The notes under the pieces are model-generated. The model had not been told where the DNA came from and ran no database searches. It saw nothing but the letters and a program-made list of their open reading frames with translations. The position numbers and the translations under genes are program-made. From Streptomyces sp. PsTaAH-137 (GTDB lineage Bacteria; Actinomycetota; Actinomycetes; Streptomycetales; Streptomycetaceae): DNA of 64,000 nt. Location: positions 124,001 to 188,000 of the forward strand of contig NZ_QLLY01000002.1 of NCBI RefSeq assembly GCF_003259365.1. The letters run 5' to 3'. Of the stretch, positions 32,859-42,054 are shown piece by piece. How positions within the stretch are numbered: position 1 is the stretch's first letter; each line of letters opens with the position of its first letter.

Positions 32859-34505
32859 GTGACCAGTCGACTTGCAGCAGAAACCTCAACTCCGCGCCGC
32901 CGTACGGTGGTCAAGGCCGCGGCCGCCGGCGCCGTCCTCGCCGCCCCGCTGCTCGCGGCCCCCGCCGCCCACGCGGCCGATGCGCCCGCCTTCCTGCACG
33001 GTGTCGCTTCCGGCGACCCGCTCCCCGACGGCGTCCTGCTGTGGACGCGGGTAACGCCGACCGCCGAGGCCGTGCCCGGCTCCGGCACCGGGCCCGACAC
33101 CCGGGTCAGCTGGGAGATCGCCGAGGACCAGGCGTTCCGTACGGTCGTCAGCCGCGGCACCACGACCGCGAGCGCCGCGTCCGACCACACCGTGAAGGCG
33201 GATGTAAGGGGCTTGCGCCCGGCGAGCGCCTATTACTTCCGCTTCTCCGTGGGCGACACGTACTCGCCCGTCGGACGGACCCGCACGGCGCCCGCCGCCG
33301 ACAGCCGCACGGAGCTGCGCTTCGGCGTCGTCTCCTGCTCGAACTGGGAGGCGGGCTGGTTCTCCTCGTACCGTCATCTGGCCGCCCGCGCCGACCTGGA
33401 CGCGGTGTTCCACCTGGGCGACTACCTCTACGAGTACAAGACGGGCGAGTACCCGGCGGCGCAGTACACCGTCCGCCCTCATCAGCCCGCGCACGAGATC
33501 GTCTCGCTGGCCGACTACCGGATCCGGCACGGTGCGCACAAGACCGACGACGACGTACGGGCGATGCACGCGGCCCACCCGCTGGTGGCCATCTGGGACG
33601 ACCACGAGTTCGCCAACGACGCCTGGTCGGGCGGCGCCGAGAACCACTCCCCCGACACCGAGGGCGCCTGGACGGCCCGCCGGGACGCCGCGAAGCAGGC
33701 GTACTTCGAGTGGATGCCGGTCCGTCCGTCGATCGCGGGCACCGTCTACCGGCGGCTGCGCTTCGGCGCCCTGGCCGATCTGCACCTGCTGGACCTGAGA
33801 TCGTTCCGCTCGCAGCAGGCGAGCGTCGGCAGCGGCACCGTGGACGACGCCGACCGCACGATCACCGGCCGCGCCCAGCTCGACTGGCTGAAGTCCGGGC
33901 TCGCCGCCTCCGACGCGCAGTGGAAGCTGGTCGGCACCTCGGTGATGATCTCGCCGGTCGCCTTCGGCTCCTTGCCGGCCCATCTCCTCGCGCCGCTCGC
34001 CGAGTTGCTCGGGCTGCCCAAGGAGGGCCTCGCCATCAACGTCGACCAGTGGGACGGCTACACGCACGACCGCAAGGAGCTGATCTCCCACCTGCGCGAG
34101 CGCGGCATCAAGGACACCGTCTTCCTGACCGGCGACATCCACATGGCGTGGGCCAACGACGTCCCGGTGACCGCGGGCACGTATCCGCTCTCGCCGTCCG
34201 CGGCGACGGAGTTCGTCGTCACGTCGGTGACGTCCGACAACCTCGACGACATCCTGCACGTCGCGCCCGACACGCTCTCCACGGTGGCCGAGACCGCCGT
34301 CAAGGCGGCCAACCGGCACGTGAAGTGGGTGGACATGGACCGCCACGGCTACGGCGTGCTCGACGTCACCGCCGAGCGGGCGCAGATGGACTACTACGCG
34401 ATCTCGGACCGGACCGACAAGAACGCCACGTCCGCCTGGGAACGCTCCTACCGCACGCGGACCGGCACCCAGAAGGTCGAGCGCGCGGACGCGCCCGTGA
34501 AGTGA
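32859..34505 (+). CDS. phoD: Alkaline phosphatase D (PhoD), Tat-exported
   Basis: The protein is 548 aa from GTG 32859. A twin-arginine signal ([20 protein letters not shown]) ends near PAAHAADAP, so it is exported folded. The N-terminal Fn3-like PhoD domain ([19 protein letters not shown]) and the metallophosphatase domain follow; metal ligands lie in [32 protein letters not shown] and LTGDIHMAW. PhoD is a calcium/iron phosphodiesterase-phosphomonoesterase used in phosphate starvation. There is no Shine-Dalgarno sequence, and a TAGTGT element at about 32846-32851 suggests a leaderless mRNA. A GTG four codons upstream is an alternative. Confidence 0.94.
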   Translation: MTSRLAAETSTPRRRTVVKAAAAGAVLAAPLLAAPAAHAADAPAFLHGVASGDPLPDGVLLWTRVTPTAEAVPGSGTGPDTRVSWEIAEDQAFRTVVSRGTTTASAASDHTVKADVRGLRPASAYYFRFSVGDTYSPVGRTRTAPAADSRTELRFGVVSCSNWEAGWFSSYRHLAARADLDAVFHLGDYLYEYKTGEYPAAQYTVRPHQPAHEIVSLADYRIRHGAHKTDDDVRAMHAAHPLVAIWDDHEFANDAWSGGAENHSPDTEGAWTARRDAAKQAYFEWMPVRPSIAGTVYRRLRFGALADLHLLDLRSFRSQQASVGSGTVDDADRTITGRAQLDWLKSGLAASDAQWKLVGTSVMISPVAFGSLPAHLLAPLAELLGLPKEGLAINVDQWDGYTHDRKELISHLRERGIKDTVFLTGDIHMAWANDVPVTAGTYPLSPSAATEFVVTSVTSDNLDDILHVAPDTLSTVAETAVKAANRHVKWVDMDRHGYGVLDVTAERAQMDYYAISDRTDKNATSAWERSYRTRTGTQKVERADAPVK

Positions 34506-34521
34506 TCCGGGACCGGGCCGG

Positions 34522-35091
34522 CTAGAGCGAGTCCAGGAAGCCGAGCGCCACCTGCCAGGTGGCCTTGGCGGCCTCCTCGTCGTAGTCCGGCAGCTCGGGG
34601 TCGGTGTAGAGGTGACCGGCCCCGGGGTAGCGGTAGATCTCGACGTCGGCGCCCGTGCGCCCCATCTGCAGGTACCAGGTGTTCAGCCAGTCGTCCGTCT
34701 CGAAGGCGTCCGGCGAGGCGACGTGCAGCTGGACCGGCAGCTCGTCCACCGACGCGGTCTCCGCGATGTCCGACGTGCCGTGCAGGAGCAGCAGCCCGCG
34801 GGCCTTCTCGTCGCCGAGGGCGAGGGTCTGCGCGACGGAGGCGCCCAGCGAGAAGCCCGCGTAGACCAGGCCCCGCTCGGAGTAGGGCGCGGCCGCGAGC
34901 ACCGCCCGCTTCAGCAGTTCGTCCTTGCCGATCCCGTCCTGGTGCTCCATGCCCTCCTCGACGGTGTCGAAGGTGCGGCCCTCGAAGAGATCGGGGGTCC
35001 ACACCTCGTGACCTGCGGCGCGCAGCCGGTCGGCCGCGTCCTTCACGGCGGGCCGCAGACCGAACGTCGAGTGGAACAGCATGATGTTCAT
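34522..35091 (-). CDS. Dienelactone hydrolase family protein
   Basis: The 189-aa alpha/beta hydrolase reads MNIMLFHSTFGLRPAVKDAA at the N-terminus. The nucleophile elbow is VYAGFSLGASVAQTLALG (GFSLG), followed by LLLLHGTSD and the C-terminal histidine in YPGAGHLYTDPELPDYD. The length and order match short dienelactone-hydrolase-like proteins; Ser replaces the Cys of classical enzymes, so an esterase-type reaction is likely. The natural substrate is unknown. ATG 35089-35091 is chosen because GGAG precedes it; ATG 35098-35100 is possible. It is convergent with phoD, 16 bases apart, and divergent from the MscS gene. Confidence 0.87.
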   Translation of the reverse strand: MNIMLFHSTFGLRPAVKDAADRLRAAGHEVWTPDLFEGRTFDTVEEGMEHQDGIGKDELLKRAVLAAAPYSERGLVYAGFSLGASVAQTLALGDEKARGLLLLHGTSDIAETASVDELPVQLHVASPDAFETDDWLNTWYLQMGRTGADVEIYRYPGAGHLYTDPELPDYDEEAAKATWQVALGFLDSL

Positions 35092-35154
35092 GCGCTCCAT
35101 GGTGCCAGGGACGCCGCAGGTTAGCCGTGGCGGATCCCGGTTACGGTGCAAGGC

Positions 35155-36270
35155 ATGGAGATGGAGAACGTACTGCGCCCTGTGATCGTGATCGGTGGCT
35201 CGGTCCTCATCACCCTCCTCGTCGGGTGGGCCGTGGACCAGTTGCTGCAGCGTGCCGACCGACGCCACCACGAGACACCCCTCTGGGGCCTGCTGCGGCG
35301 CTGCCGGCTGCCTCTCCAGTTCGTGCTCTGCGCGGCTCTGCTGCGCGGCTCGTACGACCAGGCGAAGCTCGCGAAGGAACACTCCGCCGGGGTCGGCCAG
35401 GCCCTCAGCCTCGTGCTCATCGGCGCCACGGCCTGGCTGATCATCCGGGGCGCCGCGGTCGTCGTCGAGTCGTCCTACGCCCGTTATGCCGCCGTCCACC
35501 GCGATCCCGCCCGGGTCCGCCGGGTGCGCACCCAGGTCGCCCTCATCCAGCGCGTCGTCACGGCGGTCGTCGGCGTGGTGGCGGTCGCGGCGATGCTGCT
35601 GACCTTCCCCGCGTTCCGCGCCGCGGGCGCCTCGCTGCTCGCCTCGGCCGGCATCCTCGGCATCGTCGCCGGTGTCGCCGCCCAGTCCACGCTCGGCAAC
35701 CTCTTCGCCGGGCTCCAGATCGCCTTCGGCGACATGGTCCGGATAGGGGACACGGTCGTGGTGGACGGCGAGTGGGGCACGGTCGAGGAGATCACCCTCA
35801 CCTTCCTCGCCGTCCGCACCTGGGACGAGCGCCGGATCACCATGCCGGTGTCGTACTTCACATCGAAGCCGTTCGAGAACTGGTCGCGCGGCGGCGCCCA
35901 GATGACCGGAACCGTCTTCTTCCACCTGGACCACAGCGCGCCCCTGCACGAGATGCGCGAGCGGCTGCGCGACATCCTCGGTGAGTGCGCGGCCTGGGAC
36001 GGCCGCGACTGGGGGCTGGCCGTCACCGACACCACGCCCTCCACGATGCAGGTCCGCGCCCTGGTCACGGCCAAGGACGCCGACGACATCTGGACGGTCC
36101 GGGTCACCGTGCGCGAGCAGATGGTGCGCTGGCTGACCGAGAAGCACCCGTACGCGCTCCCGCGCATCAACACGGCGACGGCCCTGCTCGCCCCCGACGA
36201 GGCCATGGAGGCCTTCTCCGACCACGTCCTGACCCGCAACGGCCGCGCCCCGCGCACGGGCCGCGGCTGA
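35155..36270 (+). CDS. MscS family mechanosensitive ion channel
   Basis: The protein is 371 aa. Four hydrophobic segments (about 8-26, 50-66, 83-104, 130-150) are followed by the Ala/Gly-rich pore helix SLLASAGILGIVAGVAAQST, then LGNLFAGLQIAFGDMVRIGD, the signature of MscS. The beta domain (VVVDGEWGTVEEITLTFLAV, RITMPVSYFTSKPFENWSRG) and a cytoplasmic alpha/beta domain complete it. It releases solutes on hypo-osmotic shock. AAGG precedes ATG 35155 closely, and ATG 35161 is also possible. The 196 bases after it hold the repeat element at 36295-36427. Confidence 0.9.
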   Translation: MEMENVLRPVIVIGGSVLITLLVGWAVDQLLQRADRRHHETPLWGLLRRCRLPLQFVLCAALLRGSYDQAKLAKEHSAGVGQALSLVLIGATAWLIIRGAAVVVESSYARYAAVHRDPARVRRVRTQVALIQRVVTAVVGVVAVAAMLLTFPAFRAAGASLLASAGILGIVAGVAAQSTLGNLFAGLQIAFGDMVRIGDTVVVDGEWGTVEEITLTFLAVRTWDERRITMPVSYFTSKPFENWSRGGAQMTGTVFFHLDHSAPLHEMRERLRDILGECAAWDGRDWGLAVTDTTPSTMQVRALVTAKDADDIWTVRVTVREQMVRWLTEKHPYALPRINTATALLAPDEAMEAFSDHVLTRNGRAPRTGRG

Positions 36271-36294
36271 CCTCCGGTCGCCTCGTCGCCAGCC

Positions 36295-36427
36295 CGCGGC
36301 CCGGTGGCCGCTTCTCGCGCAGTTCCCCGCGCCCCTGAGGCATGCGCTTCGCGCAGCCTCTCTTGATGAGATGGCGCACGAAGTGCGCATCTCAGGGGCG
36401 CGGGGAACTGCGCGACCAGCCACGACG
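36295..36427. repeat. Second, short copy of the inverted-repeat element
   Basis: The left part (36295-36339) matches the inner left arm of the 10.8-kb element (CGCGGCCCGGTGGCCGCTTC and on). The right part (36365-36427) matches the hairpin at 11101-11130 and then continues as the outer right arm (GACCAGCCACGACG). Core copies are at 36317-36337 and, inverted, 36393-36413. It is thus a hybrid of the two nested arms with only one central unit instead of the 28-bp array. It lies between convergent MscS and antiporter genes. Confidence 0.9.
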
Positions 36428-36466
36428 AGAGCCGCGCCCGACCACGCAGCCCCACCTCAGCCCCGC

Positions 36467-38053
36467 CTAGCGCAAACTCCGGACATCCAGCTGCCGCAGC
36501 ACCCGATCGACGACCTCCGGATTGGCCCCGGGCTCACTGCGCGCGGCCAGCACCTCATGCCGCGCCGCCGACATCATCTCGGCCTGGATCCGCCGCACCC
36601 GCTTGATCCTCTTGTACCGCTTGGCCTGCGACTCCCGCCGCTCCTCGGCCCCCATCTCGGGATTGATGCGCAGCCCGATGTCGTACGCCCGGCGCAGCAT
36701 CTGCTCCTGCACCTCGGCCGGCAGCTCCTCGACCTCCTCGATCTCCTTGTACCGCCGCTTCGCGGCCTTCGCGGCGCGCAGCGCCAGCTCCTTCTCGTAC
36801 TCCTGCTCGGCCTCGGTGTCCGCGCGGACGTTCAGCTTCGTCACGAGCCAGGGCAGGCTCAGCCCCTGAAGCACGAGGGTGGCCATGATCACGCCGAACG
36901 CGATGAAGACGATCTCGTCCCGGTCGGGGAAGGCGGACCCGTCGTCCATGGTCAGCGGGATGGCGAGGGCCAGTGCCACCGACGCCACCCCGCGCATCCC
37001 GGACCACCACATGACGACGGTCTCCCGCCAGCTCAGCGGGATGTCCTCGTCGAAGTCGCGGCGCGCGTGCATCCGTTTCGTCACCCAGGTCATGGGCGCG
37101 AGCCACAGCAGCCGTACGACGATGACGACGCCGACGACCGCGGCCGACCAGCCCAGCATCTCGCCCCAGCGGCCCTGCGCGGTCCTGATGACGTTGTGCA
37201 CCTCCAGGCCGATGAGCCCGAAGGCGACCCCGGTGACGAGGGTGTCGACGACGTCCCAGAAGGCGCGGCCGGTGAGCCGGGTGAGTACGTCGTCGGCGTC
37301 GAAGGCGTGCTCGGCGAGGAAGATCGCGGTGGTCAGGACGGCGAGCACGCCCGAGCCCTTGAGCTCCTCGGCGAGGACGTAGGAGGCGTACGGGATGAGG
37401 AGGGTCAGGCCGATCTGGAGGGTGGCGTCGCCGAGGTAGCCCATGAGCTTGTTGGCGGCCCAGCCGAGCCCGAACCCGATGACGATCGCGACGACCGCGG
37501 ACAGGACGAGGTCGAAGGCGGCCCGCGGCAGGGAGAAGGTGCCGCTGACGGCGGCGGCGATGGCGACGTGGTAGAGCACGATCGCCGTCACGTCGTTGAA
37601 CAGCCCCTCGCCCTCCAGGATCGACACCATGCGCCGGGGCAGCCCGAGTTGGCCCGCGACGGCGGTGGCGGCGACCGGGTCGGGCGGTGCGACCAGCGCC
37701 CCGAGGGCGACCGCCGCGGCGAGCGAGAGACCGGGCACCACGGCGTTCGCGACGAAGGCGACGGCGGCCGTGGTGACGAAGACGAGGGCGACGGCGAGCA
37801 GGAAGATGGGCCGCTTGTTGGAGGCGAACTGCCGCCAGGACGTGCGGTGCACGGCCGCGTAGAGCAGCGGCGGCAGCACGAGCGGCAGGATCAGGTCGGG
37901 GTCGATGTCGACGTTCGGCACGGCCCGGATCAGGGCGAGGACGATGCCGAGCAGGGTCATCAGGATCGGCGCGGGCAGCTTGAGCCGGTCGCCGAGCGGC
38001 ACGCTCAGGACGGCCCCGAGCAGCAGCACGAACAGCAGGGCCAATTGATCCAC
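36467..38053 (-). CDS. CPA1 family sodium/proton antiporter
   Basis: The protein is 528 aa from GTG 38051-38053. About twelve transmembrane segments are followed by a 130-residue charged cytoplasmic tail. The ion-binding region is visible in ALVAPPDPVAATAVAGQLGL and ILEGEGLFNDVTAIVLYHVA (the paired acidic residues near 150-160), and VMWWSGMRGVASVALALAIP holds the conserved Arg of the CPA1 family. It exchanges protons for Na+ or K+ across the membrane. The tail is rich in Glu, Arg and Lys (coiled-coil-like, EVEELPAEVQEQMLRRAYDI). It is convergent with mscS; the short repeat element lies in between. Confidence 0.93.
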   Translation of the reverse strand: MDQLALLFVLLLGAVLSVPLGDRLKLPAPILMTLLGIVLALIRAVPNVDIDPDLILPLVLPPLLYAAVHRTSWRQFASNKRPIFLLAVALVFVTTAAVAFVANAVVPGLSLAAAVALGALVAPPDPVAATAVAGQLGLPRRMVSILEGEGLFNDVTAIVLYHVAIAAAVSGTFSLPRAAFDLVLSAVVAIVIGFGLGWAANKLMGYLGDATLQIGLTLLIPYASYVLAEELKGSGVLAVLTTAIFLAEHAFDADDVLTRLTGRAFWDVVDTLVTGVAFGLIGLEVHNVIRTAQGRWGEMLGWSAAVVGVVIVVRLLWLAPMTWVTKRMHARRDFDEDIPLSWRETVVMWWSGMRGVASVALALAIPLTMDDGSAFPDRDEIVFIAFGVIMATLVLQGLSLPWLVTKLNVRADTEAEQEYEKELALRAAKAAKRRYKEIEEVEELPAEVQEQMLRRAYDIGLRINPEMGAEERRESQAKRYKRIKRVRRIQAEMMSAARHEVLAARSEPGANPEVVDRVLRQLDVRSLR

Positions 38054-38203
38054 GGGTGCTCCGACCAGGCTCGACGATCATGGGGGGGTACCGTCGTCCA
38101 GAGTGCCACGCGAACCGGGGCAGAACGGCTCGCCGGCGGTGCGGGGCGCACCGATTCGAGCGGCGGCGTGCCCGGTCCGGAGCGGGACCGGGCTGTGCCG
38201 GAC

Positions 38204-38674
38204 TCAGCCGATCGGCTTGCGCATCGCCCGGTGCGGAATCCCGGCATCCGGGAACTCCGGCCCGTACGCCTCGTACCCGAGCCGCTCGTAGAAGCCCAGC
38301 GCATGGGTCTGGGCGTGCAGATCGACCGCCGAGAGCCCGCGGTCGCGGGCGGCGCCCTCGATCGCGCCGACCAGGGCGGCGCCCACGCCGAGCCCCCGGG
38401 CGGCCTTGGCGACGGCGAGCCGGCCGAGCGCGCCGACGTCTTCGGCTCCGCCGTTCTTCACCGCGGCGGCCTCACCGGTCAGCAGCCGGCCGGTGCCGAG
38501 CGGGGTCCCGTCCTCGCGGACGGCCAGCACATGCACGGCGTCGGTGTCGTACGCGTCGTACTCCAGCTCCTGCGGCACGCCCTGCTCGGTGACGAAGACG
38601 TCCCGGCGGACGGCGAAGCAGGCGGCCCGGTCCGCTTCGGTCTCGGCGACGCGAAGGTCGTACGCGGCGCTCAC
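38204..38674 (-). CDS. GNAT family N-acetyltransferase
   Basis: The protein is 156 aa from GTG 38672-38674 ([20 protein letters not shown]). The [20 protein letters not shown] block and the acetyl-CoA loop [20 protein letters not shown] are typical of GNAT proteins of the ElaA/YkwB-like type; [20 protein letters not shown] is the C-terminal strand-helix. The substrate is unknown. The start overlaps the stop of the pseudouridine synthase gene by 4 bases (GTGA), so translation is coupled. It is probably the last gene of an lspA-rluD-gnat transcript. Confidence 0.9.
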   Translation of the reverse strand: MSAAYDLRVAETEADRAACFAVRRDVFVTEQGVPQELEYDAYDTDAVHVLAVREDGTPLGTGRLLTGEAAAVKNGGAEDVGALGRLAVAKAARGLGVGAALVGAIEGAARDRGLSAVDLHAQTHALGFYERLGYEAYGPEFPDAGIPHRAMRKPIG

Positions 38675-39612
38675 GCGCTCTCCGCCCGGACCCGGTCCAG
38701 CGCCGTCTGGAGGTCGTCGGGGTACTCGCTGGAGAACTCGACCCACTGGCCGTCCGCCGGGTGCTCGAACCCGAGGCGCACCGCGTGCAGCCACTGCCGG
38801 GTGATGCCGAGGCGCTTGGCGAGCGTGGGGTCGGCGCCGTAGGTCAGGTCGCCGACGCAGGGGTGCCGGTGCGCGGACATGTGCACGCGGATCTGGTGGG
38901 TGCGGCCCGTCTCCAGCTTGATGTCGAGCAGGGAGGCGGCGCGGAAGGCCTCGATGAGGTCGTAGTGCGTGACGGACGGCTTGCCGTCGGCGGTCACGGC
39001 CCACTTGTAGTCGTGGTTCGGATGCCGGCCGATGGGAGCGTCGATCGTGCCGCTCATCGGGTCGGGGTGGCCCTGGACCAGCGCGTGGTAGCGCTTGTCC
39101 GGGACGCGCTCCTTGAACTGGCGCTTCAGCGAGGTGTACGCCCGCTCGGACTTGGCGACGACCATGAGGCCGGAGGTGCCGACGTCGAGCCGGTGCACGA
39201 TGCCCTGGCGCTCGGCGGCGCCGGACGTCGAGATCCGGTATCCGGCGGCGGCGAGGCCGCCGATCACGGTGGTGCCGGTCCAGCCGGGGCTGGGGTGGGC
39301 GGCGACGCCCACCGGCTTCACGATGACGACGATGTCGTCGTCGTCGTGCACGATCTCCATGCCCTCGACGGGCTCGGCGACGATCTGCACCGGAGCGGGC
39401 GCCTGCGGCATCTCCACTTCCAGCCAGGCCCCGCCGTGCACCCGCTCGGACTTGCCCACGACCGAGCCGTCGACCGTGACCTTCCCGGCGGCGGCGAGCT
39501 CGGCGGCCTTGGTGCGGGAGAAGCCGAACATGCGGGAGATGGCGGCGTCGACGCGCTCGCCCTCCAGGCCGTCGGGCACGGGCAGGGTTCGGATCTCGGG
39601 AATCGTGCTCAC
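38671..39612 (-). CDS. rluD: RluA/RluD family pseudouridine synthase
   Basis: The protein is 313 aa from GTG 39610-39612. An N-terminal S4 RNA-binding domain ([20 protein letters not shown], about 19-75) is followed by the catalytic domain with the active-site Asp in [20 protein letters not shown]. Further family blocks are [40 protein letters not shown] and [10 protein letters not shown]. It converts specific uridines, probably in 23S rRNA, to pseudouridine; the exact site cannot be told from sequence. It lies 62 bases downstream of lspA on the same strand. Confidence 0.95.
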   Translation of the reverse strand: MSTIPEIRTLPVPDGLEGERVDAAISRMFGFSRTKAAELAAAGKVTVDGSVVGKSERVHGGAWLEVEMPQAPAPVQIVAEPVEGMEIVHDDDDIVVIVKPVGVAAHPSPGWTGTTVIGGLAAAGYRISTSGAAERQGIVHRLDVGTSGLMVVAKSERAYTSLKRQFKERVPDKRYHALVQGHPDPMSGTIDAPIGRHPNHDYKWAVTADGKPSVTHYDLIEAFRAASLLDIKLETGRTHQIRVHMSAHRHPCVGDLTYGADPTLAKRLGITRQWLHAVRLGFEHPADGQWVEFSSEYPDDLQTALDRVRAESA

Positions 39613-39674
39613 GCATCGAGTATGCAGGAGCGCACCGACAGCCCCGAACCGCAGCCCTGCCCCCAGGGCCCCGG

Positions 39675-40253
39675 TCAGTCCTTGTGGACCGTGCCGTCGG
39701 GGTCGATCCCGCGGAAGGACAGCAGCACGATCAGGATGCCGCCGCACACGATCGCCGAGTCGGCCAGATTGAAGACCGGGTAGTGCTTCGGCGCGATGAA
39801 GTCGACGACGGCGCCCTCGAAGACGCCGGGTGCCCGGAAGATCCGGTCGGTGAGGTTGCCGAGGGCCCCGCCGAGCAGCAGCCCGAGCGCGATCGCCCAC
39901 GGCGTGCTGTAGAGCTTCTTCGCGAGCCGCACGATGACGACGATCACCGCGGCCGCGATCACCGTGAAGACGATCGTGAAGGCCTCGCCCACGCCCCAGG
40001 CGGCGCCGGGGTTGCGGATCACTTCGAGCTGGAGCCAGTCGCCGAGGACGTGGATGGAGTCCTGGTGCTCCAGCTTCGCGACCACGATGAGCTTGCTCAC
40101 GAGGTCGAGGGCGTACGCGAGCGCGGCCACGGCGAGCAGCACGACGAGCCGCCGCCTGCCCTTGGGCCGCTCGGCCGCGGTGGCCTGCTCGGGCTCGACC
40201 GCCCCCGTCTCAGAGGAATCCGGCGTACCGATGACGCGCTCCGCTTCTGCCAC
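39675..40253 (-). CDS. lspA: Lipoprotein signal peptidase
   Basis: The 192-aa type II signal peptidase removes signal peptides from diacylglyceryl-modified prolipoproteins in the membrane. Four transmembrane segments (about 36-54, 89-107, 117-132, 160-180) surround the catalytic aspartates in LGNLTDRIF and [13 protein letters not shown]. The conserved [14 protein letters not shown] is present. The N-terminal 32 residues are polar and Glu-rich, a usual extension in streptomycetes. It starts an lspA-rluD-GNAT cluster, with the DksA-type gene further upstream on the same strand. Confidence 0.97.
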   Translation of the reverse strand: MAEAERVIGTPDSSETGAVEPEQATAAERPKGRRRLVVLLAVAALAYALDLVSKLIVVAKLEHQDSIHVLGDWLQLEVIRNPGAAWGVGEAFTIVFTVIAAAVIVVIVRLAKKLYSTPWAIALGLLLGGALGNLTDRIFRAPGVFEGAVVDFIAPKHYPVFNLADSAIVCGGILIVLLSFRGIDPDGTVHKD

Positions 40254-40371
40254 GTGAGTCCCTCAACCTAGTACCTGACTGGGGACGAGCGTACGGCACA
40301 CGTGTGCGGCCGTACGAGGACGGTACGGCCACGACTCGGCTGCTTCTCGGCAGGGAGAGCGCTGCTGACGC

Positions 40372-41409
40372 TCAGTAGCGCCGCTCCTGCTTCTGCTTGC
40401 ACTCCACGCACAGGGTCGCCCGCGGGAAGGCCTGCATCCGCGCCTTGCCGATCGGGTTCCCGCAGTTCTCGCAGAGTCCGTAGGTGCCGGCGTCGAGCCG
40501 CTCCAGGGCCCGCTCGGTCTGGAGCAGCATCTCGCGCGCGTTGGCCGCGAGGGCCATCTCGTGCTCGCGAGTGATGTTCTTCGTGCCCGTGTCGGCGTCG
40601 TCGTCGCCCGCTCCGTCCCCGGAGTCCCGCATCAGGCCGGCGAGGCCCTCCTCGGCGGCGGCGATCTCGCTGCCGAGCCGCAGCACCTCGCTCTGCAGCT
40701 CGGCGCGGGCCTCCGCCACCTCGTCCGGGGTCCAGGGCTCCTCGCCGGGCCGGACGGCGAGCTCGCCGGGTTCGGCGGCGGCCGCCCGCGCCTTGGGAAC
40801 CGCTTCGGCTTCGGGCTTCTTCGCCGCCGTGGCCGTCCCCTGAGTCTTCTTCGCAACCACCGTCGTGGCTCCCGTCGTCTTCGCGGCCTCGGCCGCGTCC
40901 TCGGCCGCGGGAGCGGCCGTCTTCTTCGCCGCGCTCTTGCGCCCGGTCGCCTTCTTGGCGGTACCGGGCCTCGCCGTGCTCGCGGTGCCGTCCCCGGCAC
41001 CGGTCGTGCTGCTCGTACGGTGTGCGGCCGCGGACTCCTCCGTGCCGGCCTCGGGCGCCGCGGAGGAGTCCGCGGCCGGCGCGCTCTTCACGGACGGCGC
41101 CTTCGCGGCCTTCTTCGCCGCGCTCTTGGTGCTCTTCGCGGCCTTCTTTGCGGGCGCCGCGCTTTTCGCGCTCTTCGTAGGCGCGCTTTTCGCGGGTGCG
41201 CTCTTCGCCGCCTTCGCCGTCTTCACCGTCTTGGCCGCCTTCTCGGGCGCCTCGGCGTCACCGGGCACCGCCGCGCGGGCGCTCTTCTTGGCCCCCGCGT
41301 CCTTCCCGGCACCGCCGGAGGCAGTGGCGCGGGCCGCCCCGCCGGAGGCACCCGCGCCCGTCGATCTGCCGGACGCCGACTGCTGTACGGCGGTCTTTTT
41401 CGCCACCAT
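40372..41409 (-). CDS. DksA/TraR C4 zinc-finger protein with a long histone-like tail
   Basis: The protein is 345 aa from ATG 41407-41409 with GAAGGGG upstream. The first about 210 residues are almost only Ala, Lys, Pro, Ser and Thr in AKK/AAK/SAK runs, similar to histone H1-like tails and to the tails of actinobacterial HU. The C-terminal 110 residues are the DksA/TraR part: a coiled-coil pair (EVAEARAELQSEVLRLGSEI and a second helix ending LQTERALERLDAG) and the zinc finger CENCG...CVECK. DksA-type proteins bind the RNA polymerase secondary channel. The acidic coiled-coil tip (DSGDGAGDDDADTG) is present. DNA binding by the tail is inferred. Confidence 0.9.
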   Translation of the reverse strand: MVAKKTAVQQSASGRSTGAGASGGAARATASGGAGKDAGAKKSARAAVPGDAEAPEKAAKTVKTAKAAKSAPAKSAPTKSAKSAAPAKKAAKSTKSAAKKAAKAPSVKSAPAADSSAAPEAGTEESAAAHRTSSTTGAGDGTASTARPGTAKKATGRKSAAKKTAAPAAEDAAEAAKTTGATTVVAKKTQGTATAAKKPEAEAVPKARAAAAEPGELAVRPGEEPWTPDEVAEARAELQSEVLRLGSEIAAAEEGLAGLMRDSGDGAGDDDADTGTKNITREHEMALAANAREMLLQTERALERLDAGTYGLCENCGNPIGKARMQAFPRATLCVECKQKQERRY

Positions 41410-41729
41410 GGCCGCGGCCCCTTCACATATTGTGATCTTGCTCGCGAATCGTGCTGGGACGATAAATCGACTCCAGACCCGCGGCAACGGGACACCCACC
41501 CCGATCCACCCCCTCCGCGACGGCCCGGCGACCGCCGCGTGACGAACCTGCAAGCGTTGTGCCCAAGTCCCCGCCCGGTAATCCGCCCACCGGCCGCCCG
41601 CGCCGCGCCCGCCGACGGGCCCGCCGGGACCGGTCCGCGCGCGTGTCGCCATTCGGGTCACCCGGCACGGGCCGCGCGGCCCGCCGCGGACCCCGTGAAA
41701 ACCGGTCGGCCGCCCCGCTCCCGGCGCCG
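41410..41729. other. Gene-free spacer between the DksA-type gene and the ileS leader
   Basis: Of these 320 bases, the first 65 (to about 41475) are AT-richer, with CACATATTGTG at 41424-41434 and GATAAATCGA near 41461; they probably hold the promoter of the DksA-type gene. The rest is Gly/Arg/Pro-codon-like GC-rich sequence in which I see no convincing gene or motif. Confidence 0.5.
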
Positions 41730-41735
41730 TACACT
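41730..41735 (+). promoter_or_regulatory. Candidate -10 element of the ileS T-box transcript
   Basis: TACACT at 41730-41735 fits the Streptomyces -10 consensus (TANNNT) and lies just before the first conserved T-box leader sequences (GCGGAGCGAGAAGCATGG). No clear -35 element is visible, as is common in this group. Confidence 0.5.
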
Positions 41736-41741
41736 GGGCGG

Positions 41742-42047
41742 AGCGAGAAGCATGGATGGGGACGAGTAGCGGCGTACGCAGCCAGGAGCGACCCGGGGTC
41801 GGTGGAAGCCCGGGGGCGAGCGCGACGCGAAGATCACCCCGGAGCCGCCGGAAGAAAGCCCAGGACGAGGTCCACGGGCCGCTAGACCCGGTATCGCGAC
41901 CCCAATGAGGGGGTTCGCCGGAGCGCACCATGCTCCGGAGGGCCAAGGAGGGTGGTACCGCGGGAGCGCGCCGCACACGGCGTACGTCGCACGGCAGTGG
42001 CGGCAGGCTCTCGTCCCTCCGACGGAAGAAGGCAGATCCGCCGGAGG
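41742..42047 (+). ncRNA. T-box riboswitch (tRNA-Ile sensing) upstream of ileS
   Basis: The hallmark AGGGTGGTACCGCG stands at 41949-41962; its TGGT pairs with the free NCCA end of uncharged tRNA. Stem I runs from about 41750 to 41880. ATC at 41833-41835, set in GAAG-ATC-A, is the probable specifier codon for isoleucine. The element looks translational: CCTCCG (42016-42021) is exactly complementary to CGGAGG (42042-42047), the Shine-Dalgarno region 7 bases before the ileS ATG, and there is no terminator hairpin with a U-run. Uncharged tRNA-Ile should free the ribosome-binding site. This type is known from actinobacterial ileS genes. Confidence 0.9.
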
Positions 42048-42054
42048 AAGACTG

